Numbered from the stretch's first letter, positions 44,837-54,130 are shown. The stretch: 64,000 nt of DNA from Vibrio agarivorans (GCF_030409635.1 NZ_JAUFQF010000001.1:620001-684000); one strand, 5' to 3'. Notes: generated from the sequence alone by a model not told the origin. Program-made: numbers and translations.

Positions 44837-45955
44837 CTAGCTCATAATCTCAATGTCCGTCTCTGGCACGCAGCAGCATGCCAGAGCATACCCTTGCTCT
44901 TTCTCATGTTCAGTAATGGCAGGTGCATTGGGTTGTTTTACTTCTCCAGAAGTCACTTTCACCTTACACGCACCACATAAACCCGAGCGACAACTACTGC
45001 GCATCTTCACACCTTGAGCTTCTGCTTGATTCAGTAAAGGCTCTTGGTTGTTCCCCTGAATCTCAACACCGTCAACGATAAGAGTGACTGACTTACTTTC
45101 AACGGTCTGTTTCTCTTGGTCTACATAGAAGTGTGGCTCTTGATGCTCTAATACCTCAATCACACTCCCCGCTTCAATCACGCCTTCATTCAGTGCACGA
45201 ACATTTTGACCAAAAAACACTTGCCCAAACTCATTAGCTCTAAATTTCGCCAGCGTATTCAATGGCTCACGATTTTCACGCTTCTTGCCCGTGGTGGTTT
45301 CAACCGTTGTCAGGATACAGCGCTCACACGGTTTCATGATCTCAAATTCGACCTCACCAATTTTAAAGCGCTTCCAACTGTCTTCTGCAAACGGCTCTGT
45401 GCCTGATACAACAATGTTTGGCCTAAACTGTGCCATTTTGTGTCGCTCGGTACTTCTGCCATTCAGCTCGTCAAGTGACGCCTGTGAAATAATCAGTAGC
45501 GGATAGCCATCAGCAAAGCTAACGCTATGACCTAACTTTTCTCGCATTCGATTAGAATCTTCACCCGTAAATAGAAGCTCAACATCCATATCTAACAGTT
45601 CACTAAACCACTCATCTGCCCCCTCGTCTACCGTATAGGCAGTAAACGAGTCACTCCATACTACTGCTTCTGTCGGCGTCATTTTGAATTGGCTATAGTC
45701 TAGGTGAAAACTTGGTTTACCCGGGTAGCTCAACACTAACCCTTTTGCCGTTAACGCCGCCTTAACCAGCACCAATTGAGGAAACTTTCTCGCAGTCACC
45801 ATCACCCCATCAGAAGACGCGAGCATCAAACGTCGATCAAAAGCTAAGCCTTGCTTTTCTACCCAAGCACTTGATAACTCAATGCCTCGGATAGACTTGA
45901 TCGGATAAACATGAATGCCAGAAAGCGTCGCTGTGGTTTGCTGTTGAGTGGTCAT
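44837..45955 (-). CDS. ycbX: MOSC domain protein with C-terminal [2Fe-2S] ferredoxin domain (YcbX)
   Basis: 372 residues. The MOSC N-terminal beta-barrel opens HVYPIKSIRGIELSSAWVEKQGLAFDRRLML. The MOSC core follows, with the molybdenum-binding Cys in IMKPCERCILTTV. The last ~85 residues are a plant-type ferredoxin (MRSSCRSGLCGACKVKVTSG, then a final CCC). This matches E. coli YcbX, which reduces N-hydroxylated bases with CysJ as donor. It acts in the cytosol, detoxifying N-hydroxylated compounds. Confidence 0.92.
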   Translation of the reverse strand: MTTQQQTTATLSGIHVYPIKSIRGIELSSAWVEKQGLAFDRRLMLASSDGVMVTARKFPQLVLVKAALTAKGLVLSYPGKPSFHLDYSQFKMTPTEAVVWSDSFTAYTVDEGADEWFSELLDMDVELLFTGEDSNRMREKLGHSVSFADGYPLLIISQASLDELNGRSTERHKMAQFRPNIVVSGTEPFAEDSWKRFKIGEVEFEIMKPCERCILTTVETTTGKKRENREPLNTLAKFRANEFGQVFFGQNVRALNEGVIEAGSVIEVLEHQEPHFYVDQEKQTVESKSVTLIVDGVEIQGNNQEPLLNQAEAQGVKMRSSCRSGLCGACKVKVTSGEVKQPNAPAITEHEKEQGYALACCCVPETDIEIMS

Positions 45956-46104
45956 AGTAGTTCCATTGATTACAGTGTTTTACAAACGCTAACACCAACC
46001 TATGACTATCTCAATACAAGTCAATAATATCTATGCCAATTGCTTGAACTATAGTCAGACTGTTGCTAAGCCTTTATAGAAGATTACTTTTATGGAGCTT
46101 TGGA

Positions 46105-46269
46105 ATGGAAAACAATAAGTTACTCATGATCATCATCTGTGTCTTGCTGCCGCCACTTGGCGTGTTTATCAAGTTTGGTTTAGGCAGTCAGTTTATTATT
46201 AATCTCATCTTAACCTTGCTGTTCTTCGTTCCGGGTATGGTGCATGCACTTTGGCTGGTTCTAAAATAA
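46105..46269 (+). CDS. Pmp3/YqaE-type small membrane protein
   Basis: 54 residues from the ATG at 46105, which has GGAG eight bases upstream. Two hydrophobic helices flank a short polar turn; the segment LLPPLGVFIKFGLGSQFIINLILTLLFFVPGMVHALWLV is the UPF0057/Pmp3 signature. Such proteins modulate membrane potential or salt tolerance in yeast and plants. In bacteria the role is unclear. It is monocistronic, upstream of pyrC. Confidence 0.8.
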   Translation: MENNKLLMIIICVLLPPLGVFIKFGLGSQFIINLILTLLFFVPGMVHALWLVLK

Positions 46270-46326
46270 CCGTTAGTTCTAAATCGTTGGGTTTGGTTTG
46301 AAAATAAGCATTTAGACATGAATTGT

Positions 46327-46355
46327 TTGTCTCTTTAGCGCTTTTCCTCTATCAT
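46327..46355 (+). promoter_or_regulatory. pyrC sigma70 promoter
   Basis: TTGTCT (46327-46332) and TATCAT (46350-46355) are 17 bases apart and would start transcription near 46362, about 60 bases before the pyrC ATG. Confidence 0.6.
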
Positions 46356-46360
46356 CCTGT

Positions 46361-46390
46361 CGCCTAAACGTAACCGTTTGCGTTTGGGCG
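46361..46390 (+). promoter_or_regulatory. PurR box and leader hairpin upstream of pyrC
   Basis: ACGTAACCGTTTGCGT (46368-46383) matches the PurR box ACGCAAACGTTTGCGT at 14 of 16 bases. The same region forms a hairpin in RNA: CGCCTAAACG (46361-46370) pairs with CGTTTGGGCG (46381-46390) with one G-U. E. coli pyrC is both PurR-repressed and controlled by a start-site-dependent leader hairpin, so both modes could apply here. Confidence 0.7.
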
Positions 46391-46422
46391 CTAAACCAAC
46401 TTATATGCGGTGGGAGCGCTTT

Positions 46423-47451
46423 ATGACTACGATTACGATTACACGTCCAGATGACTGGCATGTTCACCTACGTGACGGTGAAGTATTAAAAGATACGGTT
46501 CGCGATATCAGCCGCTACAATGGCCGCGCACTGATTATGCCAAACACTATCCCACCAGTAACTGACACTGAAATGGCACTTGCTTACCGTGAGCGCATCA
46601 TGGCAGAGCAACCAAGTGAACAGTTCGAGCCACTTATGGCGCTTTACCTAACTGACAACACGACACCTGATGAAATTCGCAAAGCGAAAGCAACAGGCAA
46701 AGTGGTTGCAGCTAAACTTTATCCTGCAGGTGCGACGACTAACTCTGATTCAGGCGTTACGTCAGCGCAAAAAATCTACCCTGTTCTTCAAGCAATGCAA
46801 GAAGTGGGTATGCTTCTACTTGTACACGGTGAAGTAACGACACACGATGTTGATATCTTTGACCGTGAAAAGCAGTTCCTTGATACGGTTCTAGCGCCAA
46901 TCGTTAACGACTTCCCTAACCTGAAGATCGTACTTGAGCACATTACAACAGCAGACGCTGCTGAGTTTGTAAACAATGCGAATGAGAATGTCGCGGCAAC
47001 GATTACTGCGCACCACTTGATGTATAACCGCAACCACATGCTGGTTGGCGGCATCAAGCCTCACTTCTACTGCCTACCTATCCTTAAGCGTAACACCCAC
47101 CAGCAAGCGCTTGTTGCGGCAGCAACGAGTGGAAGCAAGAAGTTCTTCTTAGGAACGGATTCTGCACCACACGCTAAAGGTATGAAAGAAGCCGCTTGTG
47201 GTTGTGCAGGTTCATACACTGCGCACGCAGCACTAGAGCTTTACGCTGAAGTGTTCGAGCAAGAAGGTAAAATTGAAAACCTAGAAGCCTTCGCGAGCCA
47301 CAACGGCCCTGACTTCTACGGCATTGAGCGAAACAGTGACACGGTAACACTTACTAAGCAAGCTTGGCCAGTAGCTGAGTCTATGCCTTTTGGTAATGAT
47401 GTTGTCGTTCCAATCCGTGCAGGTGAAGAGATTCAGTGGACGGTTAAGTAA
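46423..47451 (+). CDS. pyrC: Dihydroorotase PyrC
   Basis: 342 residues from the ATG at 46423 (GGGAG upstream), giving the usual type II N-terminus [18 protein letters not shown] with the zinc HxH. The carbamylated Lys lies in [14 protein letters not shown], further His ligands in VHGEVT and LEHITT, and the catalytic Asp in FLGTDSAPH. It catalyses the third step of pyrimidine synthesis in the cytosol. Upstream PurR box and leader hairpin fit the known regulation. Confidence 0.95.
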   Translation: MTTITITRPDDWHVHLRDGEVLKDTVRDISRYNGRALIMPNTIPPVTDTEMALAYRERIMAEQPSEQFEPLMALYLTDNTTPDEIRKAKATGKVVAAKLYPAGATTNSDSGVTSAQKIYPVLQAMQEVGMLLLVHGEVTTHDVDIFDREKQFLDTVLAPIVNDFPNLKIVLEHITTADAAEFVNNANENVAATITAHHLMYNRNHMLVGGIKPHFYCLPILKRNTHQQALVAAATSGSKKFFLGTDSAPHAKGMKEAACGCAGSYTAHAALELYAEVFEQEGKIENLEAFASHNGPDFYGIERNSDTVTLTKQAWPVAESMPFGNDVVVPIRAGEEIQWTVK

Positions 47452-47480
47452 TCGCTATAACGTTTACAATTAATAGAGTC

Positions 47481-47510
47481 AAAAGGCTAAGAATTTCTTA
47501 GCCTTTTTTT
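47481..47510 (+). terminator. Rho-independent terminator after pyrC
   Basis: AAAAGGCTAAGAA and its complement (47481-47493 with 47495-47507) form a strong stem followed by a T run. Confidence 0.92.
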
Positions 47511-47544
47511 ATGCGATTTATTCAATAAATAAAAGCGCTTAACA

Positions 47545-47572
47545 AAAAAAGAGTGACCTAAAAAGGTCACTC
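47545..47572 (-). terminator. Rho-independent terminator after the LPMO gene
   Basis: GAGTGACCT/AGGTCACTC (47551-47559 with 47564-47572) with a 4-base loop is followed, on the minus strand, by seven Ts. Confidence 0.92.
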
Positions 47573-47618
47573 TTACGGGAATCTATTCAATTCACTCTAT
47601 ATCGGAATATCGGCCTCG

Positions 47619-49097
47619 TTAACGCCAAACACCCCATTCGCCAGTCGTGCCAGGCTCCTCACCTTGAGTCCACCACTGCGCTGTCCAGCTTTGGCCATTG
47701 TAGTTCACTTTATCACCTTGGATGTAAGTCGCTGATGGATTCCAGTCACCTTCTGCTGGTGGTGGTGTCACGCTGCCTTCACCTTCTACTGTAAAGGTGT
47801 AAACCGTTGATGCGCTACCTTCACTGTTGAATACGCTTAAGCGGAACGTCAGTTCATGGTCTTGTTGAGCACTCAATTGCTCAGTATCAATGAACAATTC
47901 GTTGTAGTTACCCACCGAGTACTCAACATGCTCACCGCTCAATTGAACCCATTCAACAGAATTGAAGTCGCCCTTTGAGTTATTAGGGTGAAGAACAATC
48001 AGTTCACCATGTTCAATCTTAGCTTCAACTAAATTAGCGAGCGTCATGGCAGAGACAACCGGCTCTAAATCGTTAGGTGCTTCATCTTTGATGATAGAAA
48101 ACTCACCATAACCTACACCGTCGCGAGAGTTAAAGTAGTTCGAGTGAAGTTCATCTCGGAAGAACATATAGTGAGACATCTCTTCATGCCAGTCACCGAT
48201 ATATACATCATTATCATGAACCGCTTCATAGTAACCATTAATATCACCAGCAAGTAATCTATGCCATGCATCTGCATTATCTTCAGATACCGTTACTGAA
48301 AAGGTGTTATGAAGATGGCCTTCAGAGCTAAACACATCGTATTTTACCGTGTCGCCAATCTCTGGAGTCGTTAACTCTACATCTAAAGGTACGAATCGCG
48401 CACCTTTTACCAAATAAGGCTCATCTGGGTCTACTGGTGGAGGTGTACCACCATCACCAGTGATTGTAATATCACTACAATTATAGAACCCTTCACCAGC
48501 TGGGTCATCTCTCTGCCATCGTGTATACAAAATAGCATCACCTGAACGGTCCGATGGAATCGTTACATTCATACGATAGAAATCTTGATCATCAGCCAAA
48601 ATATTGCCCGCTTCAGCGATCAGCTCTAAGTCACTCCATTTCAAAGGCTGACTGACATCCACACCCTCTTTGGTAAGGTAAATCTCCCAAAATGATGGAT
48701 TGTGCTTAGCCGTTGCTTTGAACACATATTCAAAACTACCTGGATTCAGTTCGGTACGTGTCCATTCAGTATGCCCGATGTCTAAGCCACGTTTCTGGTT
48801 GTCGTTAGCCGAACAAAGTGTTCCATCAGGAATCGACTCTTTTACCACTTCAAAGTCGTTATACAAAGGGGCAGGAATATTGATCGCAACCTCATGATAT
48901 TGCGTCATTGGGTACCCACCAGAAATATTGTATACCTCTTCACACGCTTCACTTTCGTGGTTCCCCCCCCAAAAAGTACCGTTATTACAGATACTTTGAC
49001 GTGCTTCAGGGTAATACGCATAGCCGTGAGCATGGGCTACATTTGGAGCGATCATCCAAACTGCTGTGATGAATGCTGAAAGATGAGTTTTCTTCAT
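47619..49097 (-). CDS. Chitin-active AA10 lytic polysaccharide monooxygenase with CBM5/12
   Basis: 492 residues. The signal peptide ends VAHA and the mature protein starts at His24 (HGYAYYPEARQ), the copper-coordinating amino terminus. The second histidine-brace His is His132 in KATAKHNPSFWEIYL. The AA10 domain runs to about residue 215, then Pro/Gly linker and middle modules, and a C-terminal chitin-binding CBM5/12 (WNPSATYIQGDKVNYNGQSW) of about 45 residues. It would oxidatively cleave chitin outside the cell. A run of eight G on the coding strand (48963-48970, residues 43-45) is a potential slippage site. It lies next to a TonB receptor gene, with no shared transcript. Confidence 0.9.
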   Translation of the reverse strand: MKKTHLSAFITAVWMIAPNVAHAHGYAYYPEARQSICNNGTFWGGNHESEACEEVYNISGGYPMTQYHEVAINIPAPLYNDFEVVKESIPDGTLCSANDNQKRGLDIGHTEWTRTELNPGSFEYVFKATAKHNPSFWEIYLTKEGVDVSQPLKWSDLELIAEAGNILADDQDFYRMNVTIPSDRSGDAILYTRWQRDDPAGEGFYNCSDITITGDGGTPPPVDPDEPYLVKGARFVPLDVELTTPEIGDTVKYDVFSSEGHLHNTFSVTVSEDNADAWHRLLAGDINGYYEAVHDNDVYIGDWHEEMSHYMFFRDELHSNYFNSRDGVGYGEFSIIKDEAPNDLEPVVSAMTLANLVEAKIEHGELIVLHPNNSKGDFNSVEWVQLSGEHVEYSVGNYNELFIDTEQLSAQQDHELTFRLSVFNSEGSASTVYTFTVEGEGSVTPPPAEGDWNPSATYIQGDKVNYNGQSWTAQWWTQGEEPGTTGEWGVWR

Positions 49098-49422
49098 TTT
49101 TATTATGTCCTACAAAGAGTATTGACCATGCTAGTTGTTAGCTGGTCACTTCAAAGAGGCTAGATTTAATAGTTATTTCTTAAGGAGTTAAACCCCTTGT
49201 TCGTGATATGCGTTCCACAATGTTGCAAGCATATGTGAGCTGTGCCACGTAAATTTTCGATTAATTGAATCCACCTAGGTTATAAAACAAACAGACGTAT
49301 TAACAAAGTGATATCACCGCTTAAAAACCATACGTCTATTATTTGAAGTCCTTTTCTATGAAATTAAATTATACAATCAAAAAAGGGCTCATTAATGAGC
49401 CCTTGCTTTTGTTCAACTTAGA
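49098..49422. promoter_or_regulatory. 325-bp LPMO promoter region and upstream terminator
   Basis: It contains the LPMO promoter on the minus strand and the terminator of the upstream TonB receptor gene at 49383. A weak CRP-like sequence TGTGAGCTGTGCCACG is at about 49230; no chitin-regulator motif is recognised. Confidence 0.35.
49383..49404 (-). terminator. Rho-independent terminator after the TonB receptor gene
   Basis: A perfect palindrome AAGGGCTCATTAATGAGCCCTT region forms a stem and, on the minus strand, ends in a T run. Confidence 0.9.
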
Positions 49423-51369
49423 TTAAAAATCCCATGTTGAGTTAATGAATATCCGTCTTCCAGGTTCGACAAAATAGTCAATGTAGTTGTCAGATTCATC
49501 CGGTAAGTAGACATCAAACATGTTGCTGATCCCAACATTGATTCGCCACTGTGAATTAATTTGATGATTACTGGTTAAATCAACCACAGAGTAACCAGGT
49601 AAAGATTGTGCAGAAGTCTGGCCACGAGCAGTACGCTCTTGTTCTCCGATATAACGCCAGCTTGGAACTAACTCCCATTTCTCTGTCGCCTCCCAACGCA
49701 CTGTGGCGTTGGTGGTCCAGCGAGGCCGCTCCTCTAAACGAGTATCCTGAGTTTTGTCTTTGGCATCGAGGAAAGTTGTATTACCGCTGATTGATAATGT
49801 CGGCATGATTTGCCAGTTCACATTGGCTTCAATGCCTTGCATGCGCGCCTCATCAATGTTTTGATATTGATGTACCGCCCTATTCTCTCCACTACAGTTT
49901 TCAATACATGACAGTTCAATCAAGTTAGTCACATCATTGTGGAATGCTGTCACACCGACGCTCCAGGTGTCTGCGATATATTGACCCGAGATTTCGAATG
50001 CTGCGTTCTCTTCTGGTTTTAGATCGCTGTTTCCTCGGACGACCTGAGGATGGCCAGGATCATCATTAACAAAGTTATCTGACATTTGAGTGAGGTTTGG
50101 TGCACTAAAGCCCTCTCCGTAGCCACCTTTAAATACCCAATTGTTATTTGGTTGAAACACCAGATATGCACGAGGAGTAAAATGTGTACCAAAAGTCTCG
50201 TGATGGTCAATTCGGCCACCAAGTAACAAGTCCCAATGCTGGTTAAGTGCTATTTCATCCTGAGCAAACACTGCCCCTTGAGAAGCATCTTCAGAACTGT
50301 TTGAACCAAAGCCAGGTGTTGTCAGCTTCTGATGCATAAATGAACCACCGATCACCAACTCGTGCATACCCATACCCGTGCGAACGAAAGCATCAACAAT
50401 GGTCTCTTCAAGGTCATGCGGGTTACCTGGGGTCCCAACATCTCTTACGTTCTGTTGACTAAAGTTATTGTGGTACGCTTTGATTTCCGTGGAGCCCCAT
50501 AAAAACTCTCCTTTGTGACCTAGACTAACACGGTAATCTTCTACATGGTTTTCCATCCACATGGGAACACTTTCGCCATTAATAGTTCGGAATACCAACT
50601 GACCCGTTTCTAATTTTTTACCTTCAAAGCCCACTTGCAAAGAGTGTTGCTCATTTACATCGTAACGCAGGTTCGCCCGGACATTATTTGCTTCAGTTGC
50701 TGCTTGGTCTGAACGTCCACCTTCACGGCGAGATTCAACCTCATCAAATTTTTGGTGTGACACGCTCAAATCTAGATAAAGGACATCTTCAACAATTGCG
50801 CCAGAGGTACTTACTTGCCCATTGTAGTTGTCACCACCAGAACGAGTTAAACTGCCCGCTCCGAGGTTCACTTGCGTTTGCCATTCGTTGGTTGGCTGCT
50901 TAGTAATAACATTCACCACACCACCTAATGCATTAGAGCCATACAAAGCGGACAGCGGGCCTTTTATCACTTCTATACGTTCGATATTACCGACAGGTAT
51001 ACCTTGGAGTGAATAGTTGCCGTGGTTAATCAAATTATCAGAACTACTCGCTCTCTTACCATCGACCAAAATAAGGGTTTGCGAACTATCTAGACCGCGA
51101 ATGCTCACCCCTTTGTTTCCAATACCTAGGTCTGTGATGTATACACCAGCAAGGCCATCCAACACACTGGTTAGGTCTCGGTATGCGGTTAATTCAAGAT
51201 CTTTTGCTTCCAACACCTCAATCGTTGCAGGTGCGAGATCAGCACTTTCACTGTGACCGCTCGCCGTCACGACAAGGGTTTCATCATAATTTTGAGTGTC
51301 TGAAGTGTTAGCGTAAGCGCCAAAAGTCATTAGACCCAAAATTGCGGGCGTGATTTTATTTAATTTCAT
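49423..51369 (-). CDS. TonB-dependent outer-membrane receptor (CirA/IrgA-like)
   Basis: 648 residues. The signal peptide ends GAYA-NT, a TonB box DETLVVTAS follows, then the plug (TSVLDGLAGVYITDLGIGNKGVSIRGLD, GPLSALYGSNALGGVVNVITKQP) and a beta-barrel ending in Phe (NSTWDF). The overall pattern resembles the catecholate siderophore receptors IrgA/CirA rather than vitamin B12 or heme receptors. There is no Fur box in view; instead a perfect palindrome with a GTTATA core stands at 51427, which hints at a zinc or other metal regulator. The ligand is therefore uncertain: iron-siderophore by family, zinc by operator. Confidence 0.86.
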   Translation of the reverse strand: MKLNKITPAILGLMTFGAYANTSDTQNYDETLVVTASGHSESADLAPATIEVLEAKDLELTAYRDLTSVLDGLAGVYITDLGIGNKGVSIRGLDSSQTLILVDGKRASSSDNLINHGNYSLQGIPVGNIERIEVIKGPLSALYGSNALGGVVNVITKQPTNEWQTQVNLGAGSLTRSGGDNYNGQVSTSGAIVEDVLYLDLSVSHQKFDEVESRREGGRSDQAATEANNVRANLRYDVNEQHSLQVGFEGKKLETGQLVFRTINGESVPMWMENHVEDYRVSLGHKGEFLWGSTEIKAYHNNFSQQNVRDVGTPGNPHDLEETIVDAFVRTGMGMHELVIGGSFMHQKLTTPGFGSNSSEDASQGAVFAQDEIALNQHWDLLLGGRIDHHETFGTHFTPRAYLVFQPNNNWVFKGGYGEGFSAPNLTQMSDNFVNDDPGHPQVVRGNSDLKPEENAAFEISGQYIADTWSVGVTAFHNDVTNLIELSCIENCSGENRAVHQYQNIDEARMQGIEANVNWQIMPTLSISGNTTFLDAKDKTQDTRLEERPRWTTNATVRWEATEKWELVPSWRYIGEQERTARGQTSAQSLPGYSVVDLTSNHQINSQWRINVGISNMFDVYLPDESDNYIDYFVEPGRRIFINSTWDF

Positions 51370-51426
51370 ATTAATTAGGTTTGTACTTATACAGATAAAT
51401 AGGAAGGCATGACCAACTGGTCATAA

Positions 51427-51448
51427 TTGTAATGTTATAACATTACAA
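51427..51448. promoter_or_regulatory. Perfect 22-bp palindrome in the TonB receptor promoter
   Basis: The half-site TTGTAATGTTA is followed by its exact complement, 58-79 bases upstream of the receptor ATG. The TAATGTTATAACATTA core resembles Zur-type operators more than Fur boxes. The binding protein is not established. Confidence 0.7.
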
Positions 51449-51594
51449 CAATTGCTTTTAGCGCCTTTGAACAAACCATGCAAATTTGTCACTAAATGAC
51501 CTAACTTTACGCTCTGATACCTAAAATATCCGTTGATTGAGCACACCTTACAACGCAATAGAAGAGCATCGTTTCAAAAACACTTTTCGTCCAC

Positions 51595-52614
51595 TTACTT
51601 ATCTAGATTCTGCTTTCGATACTGCAATGGCGAAACACCATAAATTCGCTTAAACGAGCGGGTAAAGTGCGCTCCGTCAGAATAACCATATCGGATGGCG
51701 ATCTGGGTGATCGCATCATCTGTCTCAATGATACTCTTTGAAACCTCTTTGAATACGAGGTCCTCGATAAACTGTTTATAAATTATATTTTCAGCGGCCA
51801 ACTTACGCTGCAGCGTGCGCACGTTCATACGTAATATCTCAGCCGCAATTTTTATCGGCAGTTTCCCCATGGACAAATAAGGAGTGATCGCCAAAGTAAA
51901 TTGTTGTGTAAAACTTAACGAATCTACCGGTTGCTCTTGCCTTGCGTTATCCAATGCACCCATTGGCCTTGAAACACTGACTGGTAAAGCGAGGGTTGCT
52001 CGGTTAATTTCCACAGCTGTCATTGGCCGTTCGAGAAAGAATTGCGCTAACTCCATTGAAGGTAGTTTTGTAAACTCATCTATGCACGGGCTTTGAATGC
52101 CCACCCGTTCTGGACGCCACTTATCATTGGTTAACCCTCGAATAAGCTCGCACATGAAGATGACTGAAAACATCTCAGCATACTTAAACCATGCCTCATC
52201 AACACCGTTTTTTTCTCGAACAAACCACCAAGTCTCACCGGCATATTGCAAAGAGGTTTTCGCACCAGTGGATTCGTGGTTAAGTTGCTGACAAAAGCGC
52301 TCTATCGCGTGTTTTACTGTCGAGCACCCACTCAACTTGTTAACAAAGCGTGGGATATACTTCTCTTTGCAAGCGCGTAAAAAAAGCCAGCCTAATGTTT
52401 GGTTTGATAGCTTACCTGCTAATAAATCCAGAGTATTCTTTAAACTTGACTCGGGGAGAAAGCGGTAGTCTGTCTCTGTATCGATATCATTGGGAATTGT
52501 AGCTTGGCGAAGCAACCCGTAGATGTCACTGTCGACTTCTTTCAACATTGAAGCGAAGAGTATGACACTCTCTCGCGAAACTAGGTGGATGTCCATATCT
52601 TTCATGTCACTCAC
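51595..52614 (-). CDS. AraC-family regulator (OruR/ArgR-like architecture)
   Basis: 339 residues. The N-terminal ~200 residues resemble the arabinose-binding-like domain found in OruR-type regulators (LLRQATIPNDIDTETDYRFLPESSLKNTLDLLA). The C-terminal two-HTH domain is clear (MGKLPIKIAAEILRMNVRTLQRKLAAENIIYKQF, IAIRYGYSDGAHFTRSFKRIYGVSPLQYR). It lies between the TonB receptor and the MRJP-like gene, so it could regulate either; the CTCAAAT repeats upstream favour the MRJP-like gene. Confidence 0.88.
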   Translation of the reverse strand: MSDMKDMDIHLVSRESVILFASMLKEVDSDIYGLLRQATIPNDIDTETDYRFLPESSLKNTLDLLAGKLSNQTLGWLFLRACKEKYIPRFVNKLSGCSTVKHAIERFCQQLNHESTGAKTSLQYAGETWWFVREKNGVDEAWFKYAEMFSVIFMCELIRGLTNDKWRPERVGIQSPCIDEFTKLPSMELAQFFLERPMTAVEINRATLALPVSVSRPMGALDNARQEQPVDSLSFTQQFTLAITPYLSMGKLPIKIAAEILRMNVRTLQRKLAAENIIYKQFIEDLVFKEVSKSIIETDDAITQIAIRYGYSDGAHFTRSFKRIYGVSPLQYRKQNLDK

Positions 52615-52959
52615 TGAGCGCTGTATATTCCAAACTTACTCTGAATGTCAGACATTTACGTGCTTTGGTCAAATTTATTTCCTCAGCTTGGGGCTCAATG
52701 GCGAGAACTTATTACTCAATTCTCAAATAATTATTGACAAAAACTCAAATAATACCGCGTTTACCTTTGTCAATTCAGTCACTATCATTTGCTCATCGAT
52801 TACGCAGACACGATTGATTTGAGTATTGTTAAATGACATTTGAGAGTGACTCAAAAATTCATCAATAATCAACGGTACTTTATGGCCTATCGTTTTTATG
52901 TAGTCGCACTGATTTGAGAACAACCTTCTCTTTCCGCCTCAACACACAGGATGAATACT
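52615..52959. promoter_or_regulatory. 345-bp divergent region with repeated CTCAAAT sites
   Basis: CTCAAAT or its complement ATTTGAG occurs exactly at 52722-52728, 52744-52750, 52817-52823, 52838-52844 and 52912-52918, with a near copy at 52850-52856. The first two and the third/fourth are spaced 22 and 21 bases, two helical turns, as AraC-type monomers bind. It separates the AraC gene and the MRJP-like gene. No gene was seen in it. Confidence 0.65.
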
Positions 52960-54045
52960 ATGAAAAACGTAAAGTCATTAATTGCTATGAGCACAGCCCT
53001 AATGCTAAACACCGCATACGCTGCAGACATTGAGATTGTCGCAGAGCTTGACGGTACCCGCCCTGGCAATATCACCGTGACAGAGCAAGGTCGCACCTTC
53101 CTTTCTATGCAACCTCTCGATGCTCCTACTCTGCGCGTAGTTGAACTCATGAACGATGGTTCAGTTAAACCTTTCCCAACACAAGATTGGGCAGACGGCC
53201 CTGAGTCAGGTGAAGTGGGACTAACTTCAGTGATTGGCATCGATAGCACACCAGGTGGCGTTGTTTGGCTATTGGATATGGGCAGCGCCGATACCCCAAC
53301 CCAAATTATCGCGTGGGACACCATCAACGATAAGCTGTTTAAGCAAATTGAAATCAGGAAAGACGTTCAAGTTGGTAACTCTTTCCTACAAGATTTTGCA
53401 ATCGATACAGAGCGTAATCAAATGTATATTGCTGATACAAGTCTAGGTAATCTCTATGGCGACCCGGCTCCCGCTTTTGTTGTTGTCGACCTCGAAACAG
53501 GCGAGTCGCGTCGTTTGTTAGAGTCACATAAGTCACTACTTTCACCTGGGCATGAAGTGATGATTGACCAAGCGCCAATGGCAACCAAGCGTGAAGATGG
53601 CAGTGTTGATGCGCTGTATCTTGGGCTGAACCCAATTACCATCGATGCGAATAATGAATGGGTATACTTTGGCTCGGTTAACGGCAGCGCAATCTACCGC
53701 ATCCCGGCAAAAGCACTGGCGGACACCAAGCTAGATGAGAAAACCATTGCTGAAAAGATAGAGTTTTTCAGTGAGAAACGCCCAAGTGACGGCATGATCA
53801 TCTCAGGCAAGGGTGACATTTATGTGGGTGATATTGAGAAAAACGCAGTTGGCGTTGCCAATGAACAGGGCTACAAAATCTTCGCACAAGACGACAAACT
53901 ACTGTCTTGGGCAGATGGTTTTTCCATTCAAGGTGGGTACTTGTACGTCACGCAAAACTCACTTCATTTACACCCAGCATTTAACCGTGGTGTTGAAGGA
54001 TCTAAAAAACCATATCACGTGTTACGTATCAAACTTGACGATTAA
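52960..54045 (+). CDS. Secreted beta-propeller protein, MRJP/yellow (dopachrome tautomerase-related) family
   Basis: 361 residues from the ATG at 52960, which has AGGA eight to ten bases upstream (52951 is too close). A signal peptide ends TAYA-AD. Repeats of the form ...GVVWLLDMGSADTPTQIIAWD, FLQDFAIDTERNQMYIADTSLG and ANNEWVYFGSVNGSAIYRIP match the propeller blades of major royal jelly / yellow proteins and SMP-30 lactonases. Function in bacteria is not known to me; a ligand-binding or lactonase-like periplasmic role is possible. It is likely controlled by the divergent AraC gene. Confidence 0.75.
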   Translation: MKNVKSLIAMSTALMLNTAYAADIEIVAELDGTRPGNITVTEQGRTFLSMQPLDAPTLRVVELMNDGSVKPFPTQDWADGPESGEVGLTSVIGIDSTPGGVVWLLDMGSADTPTQIIAWDTINDKLFKQIEIRKDVQVGNSFLQDFAIDTERNQMYIADTSLGNLYGDPAPAFVVVDLETGESRRLLESHKSLLSPGHEVMIDQAPMATKREDGSVDALYLGLNPITIDANNEWVYFGSVNGSAIYRIPAKALADTKLDEKTIAEKIEFFSEKRPSDGMIISGKGDIYVGDIEKNAVGVANEQGYKIFAQDDKLLSWADGFSIQGGYLYVTQNSLHLHPAFNRGVEGSKKPYHVLRIKLDD

Positions 54046-54099
54046 CATCGGTTTGCAATCAAACGTTATCGCCTAATCGGTGAATCCAAACACCAATAT

Positions 54100-54130
54100 A
54101 AAAGGGGCTATCATCGCGATAGCCCCTTTT
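54100..54130. terminator. Rho-independent terminator between convergent genes
   Basis: AAAAGGGGCTATC/GATAGCCCCTTTT (54100-54112 with 54118-54130) with a 5-base loop serves the MRJP-like gene and the convergent small ORF. Confidence 0.92.
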
